DNA of 12,980 nt from Candidatus Brockarchaeota archaeon (lineage in GTDB: Archaea > Thermoproteota > EX4484-205 > DTQO01). A model generated the notes under the pieces. It saw nothing but the letters and a program-made list of their open reading frames with translations, did no database searches and was not told where the DNA came from. Below, in pieces: positions 1-7,058 of the stretch. The translations under genes and the position numbers were made by a program. Every line of letters starts with the position of its first letter. Position 1 is the stretch's first letter. The stretch covers positions 22,935 to 35,914 of the forward strand of contig JAFNJA010000001.1 of assembly GCA_017601265.1 (NCBI GenBank), given 5' to 3'.

Positions 1-1
1 G

Positions 2-559
2 AGGGACAGGGTCACGGAGATCATAACCAAACTGAGGGTCCAATCTGAAAAACTGAACAGAACGACCCAAAGGTTGCAGTCAAGGGCCAAGGAACTCTTC
101 GACCTTTGCGTCAGGGCGCAGTCGGAGAAAGACTCGGCTAGAGCATCGATGTACGCCAACGAGATAGCGGAACTCAGGAAGATGAACCGGGTGATCCTAA
201 GGAGCCAGCACTCCCTGGAGAAGGTCATCATCCGGTTGGAAACGGTCAAGGAATTCGGCGACGTCATGAACGTCCTGGGCCCAGCCGTGAACGTGGTGCA
301 GCAGATCCAAGGGGAGTTGAGCGGGGTCGTCCCCGAAGTCGCCGGCGACCTGTCAAAGGTCGACGAGATGCTCGACACCCTCCTGGTCGAAGCGGGCACT
401 GTTACGGGCGAGACCTTGGACATAACCGTCCAAGACCAAGAGGCCAGAAAGGTGTTGGAGGAAGCTTCCGAGATAGCCGCGCAGAGGATGAAGACTTCCT
501 TCCCGGAGCTTCCAGACGCCTACAAGCACCTCGAGTCGGATAGCGAGGCCAAAGGTTAG
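2..559 (+). CDS. cdvB: ESCRT-III / Snf7-like cell-division protein (CdvB family), 5' end missing
   Basis: The reading frame is open from the left edge, so the gene starts outside the window; 185 residues are visible. ESCRT-III proteins of TACK archaea polymerise on the membrane at mid-cell and constrict it during division and vesicle budding. The visible part is almost entirely charged helix: a basic first helix, then an RAKELFD...AQSEKDSARASMYANEIAELRK segment, then LEKVIIRLETVKEFGDV and VVPEVAGDLSKVDEMLDTLL, the usual order of the Snf7 core. After the core there is only a short tail of about 55 residues with a proline motif (FPELP) that may resemble a MIM2-type Vps4/CdvC contact. No winged-helix domain is visible, so it is closer to the short CdvB1/B2-like paralogs than to full-length CdvB. 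An internal TTG at 74 is not the true start, because family homology continues upstream of it. It converges on the giant surface-protein gene, with 48 nt between them. Confidence 0.85.
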   Translation, partial: RDRVTEIITKLRVQSEKLNRTTQRLQSRAKELFDLCVRAQSEKDSARASMYANEIAELRKMNRVILRSQHSLEKVIIRLETVKEFGDVMNVLGPAVNVVQQIQGELSGVVPEVAGDLSKVDEMLDTLLVEAGTVTGETLDITVQDQEARKVLEEASEIAAQRMKTSFPELPDAYKHLESDSEAKG

Positions 560-564
560 CAAAG

Positions 565-580
565 GTCGGCAAGCACCGAC
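565..580. other. Small hairpin between convergent genes
   Basis: GTCGG (565-569) and CCGAC (576-580) form a perfect 5-bp stem with a 6-nt loop in the 48-nt space between the stop codons of the CdvB-like gene and the giant surface-protein gene. It may help to end or protect either transcript. There is no clear T-run beside it, so a terminator role is only a guess. Confidence 0.25.
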
Positions 581-607
581 GTAATGCAAAGCCGGAGGGC
601 GGGCACC

Positions 608-2539
608 CTACCTGAAGAGTTGGGGCAGCCGCTTCCTCCTCCAGATCGCGTACTCGTGGAAAAGGACGGCCAAGAGCAAAAGCAAAGCGGCCGAGAGGGC
701 GCAGCAGGCCGCGAAGGCGATGGGCGTCAATCCCACCCCGAAAAGCGAGGTAAACTCCCCGAGGGGGATTTGGACGGCCGCGTAAGGGCTTTCCAGCTCG
801 ACCGGGCGCATAGCGACCAGCCCGCCGTGCTCCACCCTCACGAAATACTCGCCGTAAGGAAGCAGGAGGGAGGAAAGGCCTTGGTCGTTTGCGACGACGC
901 TTGAGAGCTTCTCTCCCCCCTTCCAAACCTCGACGCTCGACCCAGGCAAACCCTGGCCCAGGGCTCCCAACGCCTTGACGAAAAGCTTGCCAACGCCCTT
1001 CGCGACCAAGACGTATTCCCTTGAAGCCGTCACGGCGAGCGTGCCTGGGCTGACGTCTTTACCGTGCCAGTATGCCTCCACGGCGTACGTCCCCGACGGT
1101 GCCTGGCAGGCGCGCACCGATCCGAGCTCGTCGGTCGAGCCCAACCTGCGTTTCCTGCCGTCCTCGACCGCCCCCATCCATACCTCGGCTCCCGGTATCG
1201 GCTCTCCTCCCGGGCCGACCAGCCGGAGTTTCAGCTCGTGCACCGGCGCGCGGAGCGTTTCGAACGTGTTTCCGACCACGTTTATCGACGTCCTGAGCAC
1301 CTCCACGGGCTTCGTCGAAAACTGCGACATCCACTCGACCTCTATGCCGCACGAGCCTCCCGGAACGAGTTCAAGCCAGGCGCTGCCTTCCTCGGTTGTA
1401 GAGCACGCGCCGCCGCGGGCGGGCTCCAGGTCGTACTCTTGCCCGAGTTGGACAACCTTGACCCTGGCCCCGGCCAAGGGCGCGCCCGAGTCGCCAAGCA
1501 GGCGGACCCTCAAACCCCAGACGTTCGTTTTCGCGACCCTGAACTGGGCCGCTCCCCACTCCTCTCCAGAGCCGCCAGGAGGTTCGACTCCGAGATGCAG
1601 GTACCTGTGCTGGGGCTCGTCCGTGAACGAGTCGTAGACCGGGATCCCCCTCACCGGCCCGCGCGCGCCAGGCGCTCCCCCGACGGAATAGTAAACCTTG
1701 ACCAGGTACGTTCCCTTGAACAGGTTGATGCCCAGGACCGTGCCCCCTTTGCCGGCGATCGGAACGAAACCGCCCGCGAAGCCGTTCGAGTCGGTCAGCG
1801 AGGCGGTCACGTTGGTTCCTACCGCGACCTCCATCGTTGAGCCGGTGTTCGCGTCCACGGCGAGGTTCGTGCCGTAGCTCACGAAAACCCACGCTCCCTC
1901 CAGGGGCGTGCAGCCGTCCCCGGCGAACACTTGGAGGACGAGCTGGGCGGGCCATCGAAGCTCCAACGCCTGGCTGTACCAAGGCGGAGCCAAGGCCGCG
2001 TATAGCCTCTGAAGCCCGTAAAGCTGCCAATCGAAGTACAGGTCGGGATCCGTGAGGTTCGTAGTCGAGACGACGTAGCCGTAAGCCCCCCAAAGGATGA
2101 ACGTCCCGTTCGACTTGAGCGCGAGCGGTTCGCTGCCGGTGTAGAGGGAAAGGTGCAGCGGGAGGTCGAAGGAGTAGACGTCCACCCTCTGGCGAGGCAG
2201 CAAGTTTCCGGAAGCGTCCTCGACCGCGACGTACAGGTCGTTGGCAGCGGCCCTCACGATGATGGGAGACTGGCGGCAACCTCCCGGCAGGATCCCCCTC
2301 GAGTCCGACTTGGAGAAGCCCAAGCTCCCCGCCGAGGCCGGGTCGACGAGGCCGGTCAAGTTCGCGCCGTGGGCGTCCCACAAGGGGTATTGCCCCGACC
2401 CTTCCGACCAAGGCGGCTCTCGAGCCGCTCGGAACGCAGGTCGTGATCCCGGGCACGGTCCAGGCCTCGAAGTACACGGGCGTTCCGAAGATCCTCGAGC
2501 TGCCGTTCCAGACTGGGACGAGCAAGCGGAGTTCGCCAT
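608..2539 (-). CDS. C-terminal part of the giant secreted surface protein (frame 2, after the frameshift)
   Basis: This is the downstream part of the gene that begins at 5834. The first ~40 codons of this ORF (2539 to about 2415) are out-of-frame reading of the upstream part; real sequence starts near PPWSEGSGQYPLWD (about 2415) and gives about 600 aa. It contains repeated beta-sandwich-like units with a recurring G-x-P-L-x-G-A-x-V pattern (for example SGAPLAGARV, GGEPIPGAEV, GQGLPGSSV), as in carboxypeptidase-regulatory/transthyretin-like extracellular domains. The last ~50 residues hold one strong hydrophobic segment (AFAACCALSAALLLLLAVLF) followed by a basic tail (WRRKRLPQLFR). That predicts a C-terminal membrane anchor with the tail inside the cell and the rest outside. 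Function is not recognised beyond surface or envelope protein. The stop is TAG at 610-608. Confidence 0.75.
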   Translation of the reverse strand: MANSACSSQSGTAARGSSERPCTSRPGPCPGSRPAFRAAREPPWSEGSGQYPLWDAHGANLTGLVDPASAGSLGFSKSDSRGILPGGCRQSPIIVRAAANDLYVAVEDASGNLLPRQRVDVYSFDLPLHLSLYTGSEPLALKSNGTFILWGAYGYVVSTTNLTDPDLYFDWQLYGLQRLYAALAPPWYSQALELRWPAQLVLQVFAGDGCTPLEGAWVFVSYGTNLAVDANTGSTMEVAVGTNVTASLTDSNGFAGGFVPIAGKGGTVLGINLFKGTYLVKVYYSVGGAPGARGPVRGIPVYDSFTDEPQHRYLHLGVEPPGGSGEEWGAAQFRVAKTNVWGLRVRLLGDSGAPLAGARVKVVQLGQEYDLEPARGGACSTTEEGSAWLELVPGGSCGIEVEWMSQFSTKPVEVLRTSINVVGNTFETLRAPVHELKLRLVGPGGEPIPGAEVWMGAVEDGRKRRLGSTDELGSVRACQAPSGTYAVEAYWHGKDVSPGTLAVTASREYVLVAKGVGKLFVKALGALGQGLPGSSVEVWKGGEKLSSVVANDQGLSSLLLPYGEYFVRVEHGGLVAMRPVELESPYAAVQIPLGEFTSLFGVGLTPIAFAACCALSAALLLLLAVLFHEYAIWRRKRLPQLFR

Positions 2540-5500
2540 CCGGGTCCGTGAAGCCGGCTTCGATCGCCACGTAGGAAGAGAAGTAAGGGCTTACCATCTC
2601 GCTGGGCAGAAGGCGTAGTTGAAACTCCCCGGCAGGCGGCCCCCACATCCTCTTCACGACGTCGGCGTCGAATCCATCCTCGAGCTTGGTGGATTCGAGG
2701 AGCATGAATTCCCCTTCCGCTTCCGCGCCCGTGAGGTTCGCGGTCGGCCAGAAGGAAGTGTTGAGGCCGGCCCAACTAGCTTGGGCCCTGAGGTTCTGTA
2801 TTCCGAAACCGGGCCCTTCCAAGGGGTCGTTGAGTACCTTAAAGACGTAGTCGTAGGCCGAGGTGAAGATCGCGTTCTCCTCCGAAACGTAAGGGTTCGA
2901 CAAGGTTATGGAACCGTTGAAGACGAGAATCCCCCTGTAGTACACGACGAACCTGTACTCGGGCTGCGACAGGTTTCCGGCTCCTATCAAGTACCTGCTC
3001 TGCTGCGGGTAGTTCTCCGCCCTTCCCACCGCCGCTATGTCCGGATCGTTGGCGCCCCGGCTCGCGTTCACGGAGTGGAAAACGTTCGCCGCCGAACAGT
3101 TGAACCTCACGAGGTAGGCGTTGTAATCCTCCCTTTCAGGCTCGACCTGCTGCATGTTCCGGAGGCGCAACCCTTCCGAACCGGCTGGAAGGGAAGGTTC
3201 CGCGAGTATTATGGCCGAGTTCTCGAAAAGGCAAAGGGGGAACCCCGAAGCGTCGAAAGTTTCCACGACCGCGTCGTAGACGTAAGTCCTTATGTCGACC
3301 GACAGCGGCCCTCGGACGGCGACCACTTCGCCCCACGGGTCCCCGCTCCAGTAAAGGGTCGCGTTCGAATCCGCTTCCCTGAATCCCGCTTTCCTGGATC
3401 GATCGCCCGTCGGCACCGAAACCCTGGCCGAGTAATTCGCCGGGGGCATGGACTTTATCACGAGCGGCCAACTCGAAGTCGTGGACCAGCTTTCCGTCCT
3501 GCAGAGCACAACCGGGCACTTCGACGGGTCCGAAGGAGTTCTTTCCAGTATCACCCAGCCTTCCGGCAGGACGCCCTTTTTGGACCTCGGGGAAGAGAGT
3601 ATGCCGTCCAGCTCCCCGCCCGTCATCCCGAAGTCGGAGAAATTAACTTCCAAGTAGAAGCTCACGTTCACGTTCACGAGCTTGAACGTCTTGTGGAAGT
3701 TCCAAACGGTCACGTTCACGTCGTAAGCGGGGAAGAGGAGGTCGATCAATGGCTCGTATTTTCCAACCTTCACGCCTTCGGGTCCGACGTTCGAGGCCTT
3801 CAAGATCGACATCTTGTACAGCAAGGAGAAGCTTTTGTAACATCCTTCCGGAACGTCGCGCAAGGTAACGTAGCCGCCCCCGTCGGTCCAAACCATCGTC
3901 CTTTCGCCGTTCGGCTGAACTAAAAACAAAGGAACCTCCGGAGCTGAAACGTTGTTTCGCCGGTCTCCTAGCAAAACCCTGAAACAAACGTCGTGCGTCG
4001 CGGCGTAAAGCGTCAAGGTCTTGTCGTAATCGGTCAAGGCGGGGTCCGTCACGGGCGAGCCGCCCACGAACCCGGGGCAATTTAGCGAGATCGTGGAATT
4101 GACCGGGTAAGACCTCCTCGTGTCCAGCACCTCGACACCCATGTACCTGACCAAAACGTCCACGCTCGATCTCGTCCCGCTCGGGAGCCATCCCGCGGCA
4201 ACCTCGGCTTCGTCCAGCCCCAACCAGCCCAAATCCGAGGAGGAGAGGAACCAGGAAAGGGGGCTGTCGGGAAGGGCGACGTATCCATGCCAATAGGACG
4301 CCCGAGCGTGATAAGGCGCGGACGACGCGGCGCCGCTCTCGAGCCGCAGCTCTATCTCGTCCACCAGGTCCGCTTCCAATGGGGCAGGAAGCTGGTTTGA
4401 GCCCAAAAGTTTCAGCCTGATCCTGACCATGTCCGAGTAGAGGTCGAAGCTTCCGACGCCGTCAGGCGCGGAGTTCGACGGGTCGCTAAGGTCGCAACTT
4501 CCGGCCCTCCCGGGGACGAGCATCCCACCGGGCATGCCCCGCCGGCTCGGGAAGAGCGTCACGTTCACGGTGACGCCGAACCAAGTCAAAACGATCTTCA
4601 CGCTTGTGTTGACGCTTGGGTACCTGATCAGGGCCAGGGAAGGTTTCGGGTCCGCGGGCGAACCGTGGGGCGCGGGAACGATCGCGCCCGGCCAAGGGCA
4701 TGCTGCCCCCGCGCCGGCGTCGTACGCCGCGACCTTCGCAACCCTCGTGGGCCACGCGTTGCGGTTTTGGTCGTAGAGTACCGCGTAAACCCACCTGACG
4801 GAGCACACCACGACTTGTGACCTGTTCCCTTGGAGTTCGGCGTCCAACGTGGTGGCGCGGTTGTCGGAATCCAACCTGCCGTCGATGCCCGCCCCCGCCG
4901 TCCAGGCAGCTCCGGTTGGGGGAAGCCAGCGGGTAGCTGTGAAGTTGCCAACCACGGTTCCCCTGTACTTGAAAAGCACGGTCAAGTTCTTCAAGAGGGA
5001 GGATCCCTCGCCGCTGGCCGCGGCGATCGAAGGAACCCTGGCCACGATCCAACCGGCGCCCCCGAACTCGGAAGGGCCCGTGTTGGGGGAGTACGGCTGG
5101 AAGGAACCGAACTCTTGGCCGCAGCTCCCGTTCGTGACCTGCGCCGGCCACGCCGGGCTCGAAAGCGGGAAAAAGGAACCCATCCAAGCTGGCACCACCT
5201 CGTTGGTGACCAGCGTCCCCTTCGTCGAACCCAACTCGTACTCCGAGCAGAAGCTTGCCGTAACCTCGGTCACGGGCAGAGGATACCCCCTTTCATCCAC
5301 GACCTTGAAAGCCACGTAGAACGCGCGCACCTCGAACCTTCCCCACTGGTTCGGCGGCGCGCCGTAAGGCCCGAAATCGTAGGCGGCTGAAAAGTTCAGC
5401 ACGGCCCCGAGCGGAACGAGCCGGGGATCAGGGCCGAACGGCCTGGAAAGGACGGTCCAGTTGCCCAGCGTCACGGGCGAAGCGGTTCCATCCATCTTCA

Positions 5501-5834
5501 TCTTCACGACGAGGCGGTACTCTAGAGCCGTGCCTGGCAAGCCGGACGAGTCCCAACTAAGAGGCAGGCCGGAGATCGTGACGTTCCCGGAGCAGTCCGC
5601 GTCCCCCCACCCTACGAGCCTCCAGCCGGCGTAATCCGCCGAACCGGTCGAGTTGTAAAGGTAAGCCCTGGCCTCCGGCATGGGCAATTGCCAATCGTCA
5701 ACCAGGCCAAACTTCCACGCGGACCGGCCCGCCGCGCGGTATGGATCGGCCGAGGCCTGAGAAGGAACGGCCAGCATGCCGAGGAGGAAAGGCAGCAGTA
5801 ATGCCCCGATCGATCGCGGCGCTAGTCGCGTCAA
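1371..5834 (-). CDS. N-terminal part of the giant secreted surface protein (S-layer-like), frameshifted near 2420
   Basis: The start is TTG at 5834, with a GGAGAGGAGAGAGA stretch upstream and an AT-rich promoter at about 5885. Residues 1-29 form a signal peptide (basic start, hydrophobic ALLLPFLLGMLAV, cleavage near SQASA/D). About 1,140 residues follow that are rich in Tyr, Trp, Asn and Ser, with some two dozen N-x-S/T sequons, typical of archaeal N-glycosylated surface proteins; there is no internal membrane segment. The genuine frame ends at a hairpin at 2413-2428. Beyond it this ORF runs to 1371 in a wrong frame, giving an Arg/Pro/Gly-rich low-complexity tail, while the proper sequence continues one frame over (608-2539). 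Read through, the protein is about 1,740 aa with N-terminal export signal and C-terminal anchor. No enzymatic motif was recognised. An S-layer or large adhesin-like role is an inference from topology and composition. Confidence 0.8.
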   Translation of the reverse strand: MTRLAPRSIGALLLPFLLGMLAVPSQASADPYRAAGRSAWKFGLVDDWQLPMPEARAYLYNSTGSADYAGWRLVGWGDADCSGNVTISGLPLSWDSSGLPGTALEYRLVVKMKMDGTASPVTLGNWTVLSRPFGPDPRLVPLGAVLNFSAAYDFGPYGAPPNQWGRFEVRAFYVAFKVVDERGYPLPVTEVTASFCSEYELGSTKGTLVTNEVVPAWMGSFFPLSSPAWPAQVTNGSCGQEFGSFQPYSPNTGPSEFGGAGWIVARVPSIAAASGEGSSLLKNLTVLFKYRGTVVGNFTATRWLPPTGAAWTAGAGIDGRLDSDNRATTLDAELQGNRSQVVVCSVRWVYAVLYDQNRNAWPTRVAKVAAYDAGAGAACPWPGAIVPAPHGSPADPKPSLALIRYPSVNTSVKIVLTWFGVTVNVTLFPSRRGMPGGMLVPGRAGSCDLSDPSNSAPDGVGSFDLYSDMVRIRLKLLGSNQLPAPLEADLVDEIELRLESGAASSAPYHARASYWHGYVALPDSPLSWFLSSSDLGWLGLDEAEVAAGWLPSGTRSSVDVLVRYMGVEVLDTRRSYPVNSTISLNCPGFVGGSPVTDPALTDYDKTLTLYAATHDVCFRVLLGDRRNNVSAPEVPLFLVQPNGERTMVWTDGGGYVTLRDVPEGCYKSFSLLYKMSILKASNVGPEGVKVGKYEPLIDLLFPAYDVNVTVWNFHKTFKLVNVNVSFYLEVNFSDFGMTGGELDGILSSPRSKKGVLPEGWVILERTPSDPSKCPVVLCRTESWSTTSSWPLVIKSMPPANYSARVSVPTGDRSRKAGFREADSNATLYWSGDPWGEVVAVRGPLSVDIRTYVYDAVVETFDASGFPLCLFENSAIILAEPSLPAGSEGLRLRNMQQVEPEREDYNAYLVRFNCSAANVFHSVNASRGANDPDIAAVGRAENYPQQSRYLIGAGNLSQPEYRFVVYYRGILVFNGSITLSNPYVSEENAIFTSAYDYVFKVLNDPLEGPGFGIQNLRAQASWAGLNTSFWPTANLTGAEAEGEFMLLESTKLEDGFDADVVKRMWGPPAGEFQLRLLPSEMVSPYFSSYVAIEAGFTDPDGELRLLVPVWNGSSRIFGTPVYFEAWTVPGITTCVPSGSRAALVGRVGAIPLVGRPRRELDRPRRPGLGGELGLLQVGLEGDPAGRLPPVSHHREGRCQRPVRRGRGRFRKLAASPEGGRLLLRPPAAPFPLHRQRTARAQVERDVHPLGGLRLRRLDYEPHGSRPVLRLAALRASEAIRGLGSALVQPGVGASMARPARPPSVRRGRLHAPGGSVGFRELRHEPRRGREHRLNDGGRGRNQRDRLADRLERLRGRFRSDRRQRGHGPGHQPVQGNVPGQGLLFRRGSAWRARAGEGDPGLRLVHGRAPAQVPASRSRTSWRLWRGVGSGPVQGRENERLGFEGPPAWRLGRALGRGQGQGCPTRARVRPGARPRRRVLYNRGRQRLA
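2412..2430 (-). other. Frameshift site at a GC hairpin inside the giant surface-protein gene
   Basis: Upstream codons lie in the frame of position 5834 (start position mod 3 = 2) and downstream codons in the frame of 2539 (mod 3 = 1). The coherent protein needs one base skipped, or two bases added, here. The sequence holds GCGGCT (2413-2418) and AGCCGC (2423-2428), a perfect 6-bp stem around CTCG. GC hairpins like this are a common source of read errors, so an assembly or sequencing error is the simplest explanation; a true mutation or programmed shift cannot be excluded. Confidence 0.7.
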
Positions 5835-5875
5835 TTCGCGTCCGTCTCTCTCCTCTCCGCCGCCAAGCTTCGGCC

Positions 5876-5892
5876 AAAGTATTTAATTTAAC
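5876..5892. promoter_or_regulatory. AT-rich shared promoter between the two divergent surface-protein genes
   Basis: The stretch AGTATTTAATTTAACC stands out in GC-rich surroundings and reads as a TATA-like box on both strands. On the minus strand a start site ~25 nt away would lie near 5857, about 20 nt before the TTG at 5834. On the plus strand it would lie near 5910, upstream of the GTG at 5959 but downstream of the ATG at 5899, which is one reason to prefer the GTG. Confidence 0.5.
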
Positions 5893-5958
5893 CTCCGCAT
5901 GAACCTCGGCGGAATTCTTAACTACGTAACCGTGCGAAGGCGAAACGGGGAACGTTCG

Positions 5959-6795
5959 GTGAAGAAGCTCTCCTTTATCGTCCTCGCAACGCTCTTCGCC
6001 CTGCCGCAGCTCGGGGCCAGGTCCGAGCCGGAGAACTACAGCCGTTCCGGCCACATCGGACATTACCTATACTACGTGATCTCGGCGCCCGTCGAGACCA
6101 AAGTGGGGGAGGAAGCGATCGTAAGGATCGAGGTTTGGTCCTCGTACGACATCGTGCTTACGCGCTACAAGGTCAGGATCTTCGGCGCTGGAACGGCTTA
6201 CGAAGAGAGCAGCGACAAGAGCACGAACCTTCCGCAAGGCGCGGGCATACCGAGCACGATCGCGTTCAAGCCGAGCTCGGAGGGCATGGTCTACCTCGAG
6301 GTGAAGGCGGAGTACGACCTGTCGATGGGTGGCCAACGCCAGCAAGGTTACGGGGACGCGACGATGCCCTTAGCGTACGCCCGAACGCAGACGTTCGACG
6401 AACTCAAGGCCCAGAATCAGGAACTTTCTGAGGGGTACTACAATTACGCCGAGCTCGAACAACGGTATTTGGAGTTGAGGGCGGCCTTCGAGGAGGTACA
6501 GGCGAACGTCGAGGTCCTAACCGCAAGCTACGCGGAACTTGAGGCCGCGTACAACCGCCTCCAAGACGAGAACCGGGCGATGCGGGAAAACTACGAGTAC
6601 TTGCTGGCCCAGCTCGGGGAGCAGGAAAACGCGGTGAAGACTTACGAATACTTGGCGGTTTCTTCCGCCGCCGCGGCGGTCATCGCGGTCCTGGCCGCTG
6701 CAGCGGCCAGGAGGAGGGCTGCAGCGGGGAAGGCGCCGGGAAGAAGAACCCAAGCAAGCTCTTTGGGCAAGTTCCTGCCGAACCAAAAAATTTAA
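5959..6795 (+). CDS. Secreted coiled-coil protein with C-terminal transmembrane anchor (SlaB/stalk-like topology)
   Basis: With the GTG start at 5959 the protein has 278 residues and opens with a compact signal peptide (KKLSFIVLATLFALPQLGARS). The ATG at 5899 is in frame but would add a basic leader before the signal and probably lies upstream of the transcription start. After the signal comes a beta-rich region of about 110 residues (VGEEAIVRIEVWSSYDIVL..., EGMVYLEVKAEYDL). A long Glu/Tyr/Leu-rich coiled coil of about 90 residues follows, with repeats such as YAELEQRYLELRAAFEEV and YAELEAAYNRLQDENRAM. A hydrophobic Ala/Val segment (SSAAAAVIAVLAAAAA) and an Arg-rich cytoplasmic tail end the protein. 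This order (exported beta domain, coiled-coil stalk, C-terminal anchor) is that of crenarchaeal SlaB-type S-layer stalks, but no sequence match was established. The divergent giant surface protein is the natural candidate partner. Confidence 0.8.
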   Translation: MKKLSFIVLATLFALPQLGARSEPENYSRSGHIGHYLYYVISAPVETKVGEEAIVRIEVWSSYDIVLTRYKVRIFGAGTAYEESSDKSTNLPQGAGIPSTIAFKPSSEGMVYLEVKAEYDLSMGGQRQQGYGDATMPLAYARTQTFDELKAQNQELSEGYYNYAELEQRYLELRAAFEEVQANVEVLTASYAELEAAYNRLQDENRAMRENYEYLLAQLGEQENAVKTYEYLAVSSAAAAVIAVLAAAAARRRAAAGKAPGRRTQASSLGKFLPNQKI

Positions 6796-6801
6796 CTTTA
6801 G
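6786..6801 (+). promoter_or_regulatory. TATA-like box of tRNA-Val
   Basis: AAAAATTTAACTTTAG lies about 28 nt upstream of the first base of the mature tRNA-Val (6821), the usual archaeal spacing. It overlaps the last codons of the coiled-coil protein gene. Confidence 0.5.
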
Positions 6802-6820
6802 AGAACGGAGGGCGCAAGCC

Positions 6821-6937
6821 GGGTCGGTCGTCCAACCTGGTCAAGACGCCACCCTTACATGGCACGGCGGACCTAGGCGAGATGCCCCCGCTCGGCACGT
6901 CTCGTGGAGATTGCAGGTTCGAATCCTGTCCGACCCA
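6821..6937 (+). tRNA. tRNA-Val (anticodon UAC) with a ~42-nt intron
   Basis: Acceptor strands GGGTCGG (6821-6827) and CCGACCC (6930-6936) pair perfectly and A6937 is the discriminator; CCA is not encoded. The D-arm is GTCCAACCTGGTCAAGAC (6830-6847). The anticodon stem starts CCACC (6849-6853), with loop CTTACAT (6854-6860) giving anticodon UAC (6856-6858). The T-arm is GCAGG-TTCGAAT-CCTGT (6913-6929). The gene spans 117 nt. Removing 42 nt (6863-6904, or equally 6862-6903) restores GGTGG opposite CCACC and gives a 75-nt tRNA. Placing the intron at the canonical 37/38 site would leave a C-C mismatch at 31/39, so the non-canonical site at 39/40 or 40/41 is preferred. I could not find a clean bulge-helix-bulge for it, so exact borders are uncertain. 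Confidence 0.85.
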
Positions 6938-6972
6938 TCCAAACGCCCAGCCCCCCGTTACGTGGAGCGCGA

Positions 6973-6986
6973 CCGGAAGGTTCCGG
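6973..6986. repeat. Perfect palindrome upstream of the C45 hydrolase gene
   Basis: CCGGAAGGTTCCGG is a 6-bp inverted repeat around GG, lying between tRNA-Val and the promoter of the next gene. GGTTCC in it also pairs with GGAACC about 14 nt further on. It could be an operator or a post-tRNA hairpin; nothing decides between them. Confidence 0.3.
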
Positions 6987-7019
6987 AACAGGGCGCGGAA
7001 CCGAACCCGCAGAAACCGC

Positions 7020-7034
7020 CGAAAAGGTTTTTCC
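7020..7034 (+). promoter_or_regulatory. TATA-like box of the C45 hydrolase gene
   Basis: CGAAAAGGTTTTTCC is the only A/T-rich stretch upstream of ATG 7059 and would place the transcript start about 8-12 nt before the start codon, giving a nearly leaderless mRNA. Confidence 0.35.
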
Positions 7035-7058
7035 CGCCGCCCGCTCATCGGCCGGTAC

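Noticed and set aside
1371..2400. The part of the 1371-5834 ORF beyond the frameshift as genuine protein
   Set aside because: It turns abruptly into Arg/Pro/Gly-rich low-complexity sequence, while the overlapping frame (608-2539) keeps the composition, repeats and anchor of the surface protein.
2619..3923. Plus-strand 434-aa ORF opposite the giant surface-protein gene
   Set aside because: It is antisense to a well-supported gene, is rich in Arg/Val/Pro/Gly as expected for a GC-rich shadow frame, and has no recognisable motif or ribosome-binding site. Other antisense ORFs in 584-5400 were dropped for the same reason.
6882..7058. Upstream extension of the C45 hydrolase ORF
   Set aside because: It would overlap the 3' half of tRNA-Val, is Arg/Pro-rich and does not resemble the family; ATG 7059 fits better.
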